5,607 nucleotides of DNA. Origin: an uncultured Atopobium sp. (GTDB lineage: Bacteria; Actinomycetota; Coriobacteriia; Coriobacteriales; Atopobiaceae). A program made the translations under genes and the position numbers. Where the stretch lies: positions 1-5,607 of the forward strand of contig CAMPCT010000148.1 of the NCBI GenBank assembly GCA_946647055.1, given 5' to 3'. Shown here in pieces: positions 1-4,361 of the stretch. Under the pieces are notes generated by a model, which had not been told where the DNA came from, did no database searches, and worked only from the letters and a program-made list of their open reading frames with translations. Numbering within the stretch: position 1 is the first letter of the stretch; the number at the start of each line of letters is the position of its first letter.

Positions 1-24
1 CGCGCCAAGACCATCGAAATCTAA
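1..24 (+). CDS. 3' end of an upstream gene (last 7 codons), probably a head-tail connector or tail completion protein
   Basis: Reading from base 1 gives RAKTIEI followed by a TAA stop at 22-24. The stop codon overlaps the Shine-Dalgarno of the next gene (TAAGGAGG), which is typical of tightly packed phage operons. In siphophage tail modules the gene just before the major tail protein is usually a tail terminator, tail completion or head-tail joining protein, so that is the expected identity from position alone. Seven residues are too few to recognise a family, and the frame choice rests on the stop codon and its spacing. Confidence 0.5.
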   Translation, partial: RAKTIEI

Positions 25-29
25 GGAGG
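23..29 (+). promoter_or_regulatory. Strong Shine-Dalgarno for the major tail protein
   Basis: AAGGAGG is a full-length match to the anti-Shine-Dalgarno and sits five Cs upstream of the ATG at 35. It is the strongest ribosome binding site in the window, in keeping with the high copy number needed of a tail tube subunit. It overlaps the TAA of the upstream gene, so translational coupling is likely. Confidence 0.85.
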
Positions 30-34
30 CCCCC

Positions 35-637
35 ATGGGCACCAACGCAAACCACGTTCTCGTCGGCATGGCCGACCAGTCCGCCACCACCGGCGCGCTC
101 TCCCGCGGCGCCGTCATCGACGGCTCCGACGTCCCGGCCTCGGCCGACATCGACGGCGCCCTCGCGCTGCTGAGCAACTTCACGTCCAGCGGCTACATCT
201 CCGAGGACGGCGCCACCCTCACGACCGACATCTCCACCGTCGACCTGCGCGAGTGGAACCGCGGCATCGTCCGCCGCCTGCTCGACGAGTTCAGCGGCAC
301 CGTGTCGCTCACCCTCATCCAGCTGGACGAGGAGAGCGCCAAGCAGTGCTTCGGCGAGGACAACGTCACCGTCGCCGCCGCGACCACCACGAAGGGCAAG
401 CAGCTGCGCATCGCCATGGGCGCCACGCTCGGCAAGCCGCAGGCGTGGGCGCTCCGCATGAAGGACGGCGACGCCCGCATGCTCGTGCTCATCCCCAACG
501 GTCAGGTTACCAGCGGCGTCGAGATCACGTTCGTGGCCAACGAGGCCATCAGCCTGCCCGTGACCATCTCCGCCAACGACGACGGCACCGGCAACTCCAT
601 CTACATCTTCACCGACGACGGCATCGTCGCGGCCTAG
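35..637 (+). CDS. Major tail protein (tail tube subunit)
   Basis: This 200-residue protein is the likely subunit that stacks as rings to form the tail tube through which DNA passes. The start is ATG 35, placed by AAGGAGG five bases upstream. The sequence has no signal peptide or membrane segment. It is rich in short beta-prone stretches, for example the C-terminal third with VEITFVANEAISLPVTI and then a Gly/Asn/Asp-rich turn and SIYIFTDDG at the end. This is the usual look of siphophage tube proteins, which are beta-sandwich folds of about 150-250 residues. W138 lies in a conserved-looking GKPQAWALRMKDGD stretch. The assignment rests on this composition together with position directly before the chaperone pair and tape measure gene. 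An uncharacterised minor tail protein is the main alternative. Confidence 0.85.
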   Translation: MGTNANHVLVGMADQSATTGALSRGAVIDGSDVPASADIDGALALLSNFTSSGYISEDGATLTTDISTVDLREWNRGIVRRLLDEFSGTVSLTLIQLDEESAKQCFGEDNVTVAAATTTKGKQLRIAMGATLGKPQAWALRMKDGDARMLVLIPNGQVTSGVEITFVANEAISLPVTISANDDGTGNSIYIFTDDGIVAA

Positions 638-650
638 CGAGGGGGGCGTC

Positions 651-968
651 ATGCAGGAGGTCAGCACCGTAACCACCGGCAGCGACATCCGCTGCCTCGG
701 CGTGCACATCGACGGGCAGGACAAGCCCGTCCTCGTGCCGCTCCTCACCGAGCTGCCGCGCAAGCGGTTCCGCTCCATGACCAAGGCGTTCGCCGCGGTC
801 GCCAACGGCTCGTCGGACGACGACGCCGACGACCTCGTGGAGGACTTCTTCAAGGAGTACCTGGGCGAGGAGTTCGTGGACGCCATGAACCAGCGCGAGT
901 TCATCGCCATGGTCAAGGTCTGGTCCGAGGCCAGCAGGGACGAGGCCGGCGCGTCAGTGGGGGAATAG
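651..968 (+). CDS. Tail assembly chaperone, short form (lambda gpG-like)
   Basis: This 105-residue protein is predicted to be the short tail assembly chaperone, which binds the tape measure protein and keeps it soluble until tube subunits polymerise around it. ATG 651 is preceded by GAGGGGGG (639-646) with a four-base spacer. The protein is acidic in its middle: an aspartate cluster at residues 56-61 leads into an amphipathic helix with FFKEYLGEEF. Size, acidity and position between the tube gene and the tape measure gene all match this family, whose members diverge greatly in sequence. The last codons are GTG GGG GAA TAG, and the G run forms the predicted slip site for the longer fusion product. 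The assignment is mostly contextual, because the sequence alone would be hard to place. Confidence 0.82.
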   Translation: MQEVSTVTTGSDIRCLGVHIDGQDKPVLVPLLTELPRKRFRSMTKAFAAVANGSSDDDADDLVEDFFKEYLGEEFVDAMNQREFIAMVKVWSEASRDEAGASVGE

Positions 969-1381
969 CGGGGCTCGTGGACCTCATCGAGGGGCACGGG
1001 CCTGCGCTCGAATACGACCTGCTGACCATGACGCACTACCAGCTCAGGGACGTCGGAGGAGCGCTCTCGTGGGGGGCGCTCCTCCATTTTGTGCAGAACC
1101 TGCCCCGCACCAGCGCGCTCTCGCGCGAGCTGGTGCCGCAGACCGAGACGGAGCAGTGGGCGGACGGCCGCAACGTCGCCGCGCTGCTGGCGGACATCTT
1201 CGACCTGCTCAACGCGTTCCGCTCCGAGGTCGCCGTGAAGGGGACGCCGCGCCGCGCCAAGCGGTGCAGGCCGTACCCGCGACCGTGGGCGAAGGGCAGG
1301 GAGCGCCGCGTCGGCAGGGGCGCGATACCGGTCTCCAAGTTCGAGGACTGGTGGAACGGAAAGCGCCGAAAGGGGGCGTAG
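651..1381 (+). CDS. Predicted -1 frameshift fusion of the two tail chaperone parts (lambda gpGT-like)
   Basis: Reading 651-962 in frame, slipping back one base on the G run, and continuing from 962 to the TAG at 1379-1381 gives a 243-residue protein: 104 residues of the short form plus 139 of the second part. The junction would read ASVG|GIAGLVDLIEGHG. This mirrors lambda G/GT, where a minority of ribosomes make the long form and the ratio matters for tail assembly. The second frame lies exactly in -1, a hairpin follows the slip site at six bases, and the downstream part has no convincing start of its own. The -1 frame is open all the way from 638, so openness does not by itself locate the slip. 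The exact slip codon and the efficiency are inferred. Confidence 0.62.
959..1003 (+). promoter_or_regulatory. Predicted programmed -1 frameshift site: G-run slip sequence plus stimulatory hairpin
   Basis: In the frame of the short chaperone the slip region reads G GGG GAA (959-965), immediately before TAG 966-968. A glycine tRNA on GGG 960-962 re-pairs perfectly on GGG 959-961. The following GAA would become GGA, so this is a P-site-type slip rather than a textbook X XXY YYZ heptamer. A stem begins at 972: 972-979 pairs with 995-1002, including one U-G pair. A 2x2 internal loop (980-981 / 993-994) and a second stem 982-985 / 989-992 with loop AUC follow. G971 and U1003 can add a wobble pair. 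The spacer of about six bases fits known stimulatory hairpins. The pairing was traced by hand. Confidence 0.6.
977..1381 (+). CDS. Tail assembly chaperone, second part (DUF5361-like, lambda T-like), expressed mainly through frameshift
   Basis: The 134 residues from GTG 977 resemble the actinophage tail chaperone family often annotated DUF5361. Features include an EYDLL start, a central helix block GGALSWGALLHFVQNLP, a hydrophobic helix LLADIFDLLNAF, then a basic PYPRPW segment and a strongly basic tail ending WWNGKRRKGA. GTG 977 is the first standard start codon in a frame open since 638. It lies inside the predicted frameshift hairpin and has only GGGG three bases upstream, so it is a poor independent start. 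The similarity seems to extend upstream of it (AGLVDLIEGHG), which also argues that the real product is the fusion. The gene ends three bases before the tape measure ATG. The basic C-terminus could contact the acidic short form or the tape measure protein, which is inference. Confidence 0.75.
   Translation: MDLIEGHGPALEYDLLTMTHYQLRDVGGALSWGALLHFVQNLPRTSALSRELVPQTETEQWADGRNVAALLADIFDLLNAFRSEVAVKGTPRRAKRCRPYPRPWAKGRERRVGRGAIPVSKFEDWWNGKRRKGA
1055..1091 (+). other. Intragenic perfect inverted repeat followed by a short T run (terminator-like hairpin)
   Basis: GGAGGAGCGC at 1055-1064 is a perfect reverse complement of GCGCTCCTCC at 1076-1085, with an 11-base loop. ATTTTG follows at 1086-1091. 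The ten-pair, mostly G-C stem followed by four Ts resembles a weak intrinsic terminator or attenuator, but the T tract is short and the element lies inside the second chaperone gene, where the codons read GGALSWGALL. It may therefore reflect codon constraint from the protein's own GGAL/GALL near-repeat. It lies about 90 bases past the frameshift site, too far for a standard stimulator. Confidence 0.4.
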
Positions 1382-1384
1382 AGC

Positions 1385-3637
1385 ATGGCAGGCGGCAAGG
1401 GCATCGAGGTCGCGCAGGCGTACGTGACCATCATCCCGTCGATGAGGGACAGCCAGAAGACCATCGCGCGCGAGCTGAACGCCGACGTGGTCGGCAAGCA
1501 GGCGGGCGAGGAGATAGGCGGCGGCATCGAGCGTGGCCTGTCCGTGAAGGACGTGGCCATCGGGCAGGTGCTGGGCAACATCATCACCAGCGCGGCGAAC
1601 AAGGCCGCGGACGCAGCCAAGCAGCTCATCGGCGACGCGTTCACGAACGCCGGGACCTACGAGCAGCTGGTCGGCGGCATGCAGAAGCTGTTCGGCGACA
1701 GCGCGCAGACGGTCATCTCCAACGCGCAGGGCGCGTACATGACGGCGGGCCAGTCGGCGAACGACTACATGGAGCAGGTGACCGGCTTCGCGGCCACGCT
1801 GGTCAAGTCGACCGGTGGCGACACAGAGGAGGCCGCGCGCCTCGCCGACATGGCCATCCGCGACATGTCCGACAACGTGAACACCTTCGGCACCGACGCG
1901 GGAGCCGTCCAGAACGCCATCCAGGGCATCGCCAAGGGCAACTACTCCATGCTCGACAACCTGTCCCTGGGCTTCGCGGGAAGCCAGCAGGGCATGGTCG
2001 ACCTCATCAACGCCTCGGGCGTGCTCGACCACAAGCTGGAGGGCACGGGCGACCTCGCAAGCGTGAGCTTCGGCACGATGCTGGAGGCCATCCACGCCGT
2101 GCAGGAGCAGACCGGCATCACCGACACCACCGTGAACGAGGCCATGGGCACGCTGGAGGGCAGCGCGGGCGCGGCCAAGGCGGCGTGGGAGAACGTCCTC
2201 ACCGCCATCGGCAGCGGCGACTCCGCGCAGCTGGAGCAGTCCGTCGAGGGCCTCATCGACGCCGTGTTCGGCACGATCGACAAGGAGACGGGCAACCGCG
2301 AGGGCGGGCTGCTGGAGAACGTCGTCCGCGTCGGCGGCAACATCGCGTCGAGCTTCGCGGGCAAGCTGCCATCGCTCGTTGGCAAGGCGCTGGCCAACTT
2401 CCCCAAGGTCGTGTCCGGCGTCATCAGCGACCTGTCGAAGTCGGACAACCCGTTCATCAAGGGCTTCTTCTCCACGTTCGACACGTCCAAGTTCGGCTCC
2501 GCGTTCGGCACGATAAAGGACCTGTTCGGTCAGGTCACGGCCTTCTTCGAGGAGAACGGCGAGCGCATCGGCGCCATCCTCGGCACGGTCGCCACCGTCA
2601 TCGGCACCGTCGTGGGCGCCGTGGCAAAGGTGCTCGACGTCGTGGGGCCGCTCATCCCGCTCGTGGCGGGCGCGTTCGCCGCGCTGCAGGGCTACACCAT
2701 CATCAGCAGCGTCGTGGGCGCCGTGGGCGGCTTCGTCAGCGCCATCGGCCCCGCGCTCGGCATGATCCAGTCCATCCCCGGGCTCATCGCCGTGGTCACC
2801 ACCGCGCTGGGCGGGCCCATCCCCATCATCGTCGCCATCATCGGCGCCGTGGTCGCGTTCATCGCCACCAACGAGGACGCGCGCAAGGCCATCCTCAACG
2901 CGTGGAAGGCCATCAAGGAGGGCGTCACCAAGGCGGTCGACGCGCTGAAGACGTTCCTGTCGAACGCGTGGAACGCCATCAAGGACACGGTCAAGACCAC
3001 CGTGGAGACGATACGCACGACGGTCACGACGACGTGGGACAACATCCGCGCGGCCGTGGCCAACACCGTCGACCGCATCAAGTCGACCATCTCCGAGAAG
3101 TGGACGGCCATCAAGACCGCCGTGTCGAACGCCGTCACGGGCGTCAGGGACGCCATCACGAACGGCTTCAACGCCGCGAAGGACAAGGCGCTCGGCATCT
3201 TCGAGAGCATCAAGAACGGCATCCGCGACAAGATACAGTGGGCCAAGGACCAGGTCAGCCGCATCGTCGACGGCATCAAGGGATTGTTTGACTTCAGCTG
3301 GTCCCTGCCCGCGCCGGAGCTGCCGCACATCACGTGGAGCTGGACCGACGTGGGCGGCATCGTCAGCATCCCCAGCTTCGGCATCGACTGGTACGCCAAG
3401 GGCGGCTTCGTCAACGGCGCGCAGCTCGTCGGCGTGGGGGAGCGCGGCGGAGAGTTCATCTGGCCGAGCTACGAGCCCTACCTCGACCGCTACGCGGAGG
3501 CGCTGGCAGCGCGCATCGACGGCGGCGGCGTCACCGTCACGGGCAACACCTTCATCGTGCGCCGCGAGTCCGACATCCGGGCCATCGGCTACGAGATCAG
3601 CAGGCAGGCGGCGCGCGAGAGGGAGTCGAGCCTATGA
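1385..3637 (+). CDS. Tail tape measure protein
   Basis: This 750-residue protein sets tail length and is ejected ahead of DNA. AAAGGGGG (1369-1376) lies eight bases before ATG 1385. Residues 1-40 carry the family opening AYVTIIPSMRDSQKTIAREL. A conserved core around residues 95-220 includes the stretches GTYEQLVGGMQKLF, ADMAIRDMSDN and NYSMLDNLSLGF. Residues 395-494 are almost entirely hydrophobic and Gly/Ala/Val/Ile-rich, with several possible membrane segments. Residues 505-636 are amphipathic helices built of 22-residue repeats. The C-terminus has the classic LPHITWSW, then PSFGIDWYAKGGF (663-675), then VGVGERGGEFIWP, then an R/E-rich end. I see no lysozyme, transglycosylase or peptidase motif. 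At about 0.15 nm per residue, as known for lambda-like tails, the tail would be near 110 nm. The stop overlaps the next start (ATGA). Confidence 0.95.
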   Translation: MAGGKGIEVAQAYVTIIPSMRDSQKTIARELNADVVGKQAGEEIGGGIERGLSVKDVAIGQVLGNIITSAANKAADAAKQLIGDAFTNAGTYEQLVGGMQKLFGDSAQTVISNAQGAYMTAGQSANDYMEQVTGFAATLVKSTGGDTEEAARLADMAIRDMSDNVNTFGTDAGAVQNAIQGIAKGNYSMLDNLSLGFAGSQQGMVDLINASGVLDHKLEGTGDLASVSFGTMLEAIHAVQEQTGITDTTVNEAMGTLEGSAGAAKAAWENVLTAIGSGDSAQLEQSVEGLIDAVFGTIDKETGNREGGLLENVVRVGGNIASSFAGKLPSLVGKALANFPKVVSGVISDLSKSDNPFIKGFFSTFDTSKFGSAFGTIKDLFGQVTAFFEENGERIGAILGTVATVIGTVVGAVAKVLDVVGPLIPLVAGAFAALQGYTIISSVVGAVGGFVSAIGPALGMIQSIPGLIAVVTTALGGPIPIIVAIIGAVVAFIATNEDARKAILNAWKAIKEGVTKAVDALKTFLSNAWNAIKDTVKTTVETIRTTVTTTWDNIRAAVANTVDRIKSTISEKWTAIKTAVSNAVTGVRDAITNGFNAAKDKALGIFESIKNGIRDKIQWAKDQVSRIVDGIKGLFDFSWSLPAPELPHITWSWTDVGGIVSIPSFGIDWYAKGGFVNGAQLVGVGERGGEFIWPSYEPYLDRYAEALAARIDGGGVTVTGNTFIVRRESDIRAIGYEISRQAARERESSL
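2608..2726 (+). repeat. 17-bp direct repeat in the hydrophobic part of the tape measure gene
   Basis: The same 17 bases, CGTCGTGGGCGCCGTGG, occur at 2608-2624 and 2710-2726, 102 bases (34 codons) apart and in the same reading frame. Each copy encodes VVGAV. The copies probably reflect a local duplication or shared codon choice in the Gly/Ala/Val-rich membrane-like region. No other role is apparent. Confidence 0.6.
2897..3292 (+). repeat. Six tandem 66-bp units encoding 22-residue (2 x 11) helical repeats
   Basis: Residues 505-636 of the tape measure protein divide without gaps into six 22-residue units starting at bases 2897, 2963, 3029, 3095, 3161 and 3227. Position 3 is W, W, W, W, F, I. 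Position 7 is K/R in all six, and position 18 is also K/R in all six. Positions 10, 14, 17 and 21 are hydrophobic. Because 3 to 14, 7 to 18 and 10 to 21 are each 11 apart, the basic period is a hendecad. At DNA level units 1 and 2 are nearly identical over their first 23 bases (one mismatch, 2897-2919 against 2963-2985), while later units have diverged. Aromatic residues recurring at multiples of 11 are a known trait of tape measure proteins. Confidence 0.85.
3617..3624 (+). promoter_or_regulatory. Shine-Dalgarno deciding the Dit start
   Basis: GAGAGGGA lies nine bases upstream of ATG 3634. The same frame stays open back to 3334 and earlier, but that part translates to an Arg/His-rich shadow of the tape measure gene. 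This site, together with the ATGA overlap, fixes the start at 3634. Confidence 0.75.
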
Positions 3638-4359
3638 GCACGGTAATCTTCGACGGCCACGACCTCGGCATGCTCTTCGTCGTGGACCACGACGTCGCGC
3701 GCTCCATCCCGTCGTGGACGCCGACCACGCACGAGGTCCCCGGCAGGAGCGGCACGCTCTTCGGCGGCACGCGCGCCGACGACACGAGCGTGACCGTCCG
3801 CCTGTGGGCCATCGGCGACACGCTCGACGCGCGCCGGCAGGCGCTGCGCACGCTCGCCGCGTGGCTGGCCGTGGACTCGCGCCGCGAGCTGGTCCTCGGC
3901 GACGAGGGCGGGCTGCGGCGCATGGCCGTGCCGACCACGATGGGCGACGTGGAGTCGCTCTACGACGCCGACAGCATCGACGTCACCTTCGAGTGCGAGC
4001 CGGTCATGTACGGCAGCACCGCCTCGTTGCGGCTCACCGCCAGCGAGCGCACCAAGACCGTGGCCGTGGGCGGCACCGCGCCGACCATGCCAGCAATCAG
4101 CGTCACCGGGGCGGCGAAGGACTCGACGCTCGGGCTGTGGCGCCTGTCCGTCGACGGCACGCAGCTGCTCGACGTGACGATTCCCGCGTCCACCGCCGCC
4201 ATCGAGGCCGACTGCGCGGCGCGCACGCTCAGGGTCAACGGCGCCGTGGAGGCGCTCGCCATGACGGCGGACTGGCTCGTGCTGGAGCCGGGCGTCCACA
4301 CGCTGGCGATGGCCGGGTCCGGCACCTGCGACGTGACGTGGGTTGAGAGGTGGTGGTAG
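3634..4359 (+). CDS. Distal tail protein (Dit), siphovirus tail-tip hub
   Basis: This 241-residue protein is the likely Dit, which forms a hexameric ring joining the tail tube to the tip and anchoring Tal. The start is ATG 3634 in the ATGA overlap with the tape measure stop, so translation is probably coupled. Residues 1-12, STVIFDGHDLG, are the usual Sipho_tail opening of a short strand followed by a G-D-L turn. VPGRSGTLFGG (35-45) matches the conserved P-G-R-x-G loop. FECEPVMYG (119-127) matches the F-x-C-x-P-x-x-Y-G end of the N-terminal ring domain. The remainder forms the C-terminal galectin-like beta-domain, ending with LEPGVHTLAMAGSGTCDVTWV and ERWW. The length is close to that of SPP1-type Dit (about 250), so no added carbohydrate-binding module is present. 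Confidence 0.9.
   Translation: MSTVIFDGHDLGMLFVVDHDVARSIPSWTPTTHEVPGRSGTLFGGTRADDTSVTVRLWAIGDTLDARRQALRTLAAWLAVDSRRELVLGDEGGLRRMAVPTTMGDVESLYDADSIDVTFECEPVMYGSTASLRLTASERTKTVAVGGTAPTMPAISVTGAAKDSTLGLWRLSVDGTQLLDVTIPASTAAIEADCAARTLRVNGAVEALAMTADWLVLEPGVHTLAMAGSGTCDVTWVERWW
4345..4350 (+). promoter_or_regulatory. Candidate Shine-Dalgarno for the Tal gene
   Basis: GAGAGG, located within the last codons of dit, is 11 bases from GTG 4362, which is slightly long but usable. It would be only two bases from GTG 4353 and would overlap GTG 4350, both of which are also in frame. The spacing therefore favours 4362. An in-frame TGA at 4344-4346 rules out any start further upstream. Confidence 0.5.
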
Positions 4360-4361
4360 CG

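Noticed and set aside
253..672. A 139-codon plus-strand frame across the end of the tail tube gene
   Set aside because: Its sequence is dominated by Arg and His with no pattern beyond GC-rich frame shift, and the tube and chaperone genes already account for these bases.
1942..2511. Minus-strand frames opposite the tape measure gene (also 2692-3459 and 1036-1644)
   Set aside because: They are Ser/Pro/Met/Ala-rich complements of the tape measure codons. No ribosome site, domain or operon context supports them.
1069..3291. A 740-codon plus-strand open frame covering the tape measure gene, starting at GTG 1069 with GGAGGA eight bases upstream
   Set aside because: The translation is a run of Arg, His, Gly and Gln-rich sequence with no domain, as expected from a shifted frame of GC-rich codons. 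The tape measure frame has clear family motifs throughout. The apparent ribosome site is also buried in the 1055-1085 hairpin.
3334..3633. A 100-codon N-terminal extension of dit upstream of ATG 3634
   Set aside because: The extension is an Arg-rich shadow of the tape measure C-terminus. The Dit family opening begins at 3634, which has a ribosome site and an ATGA overlap.
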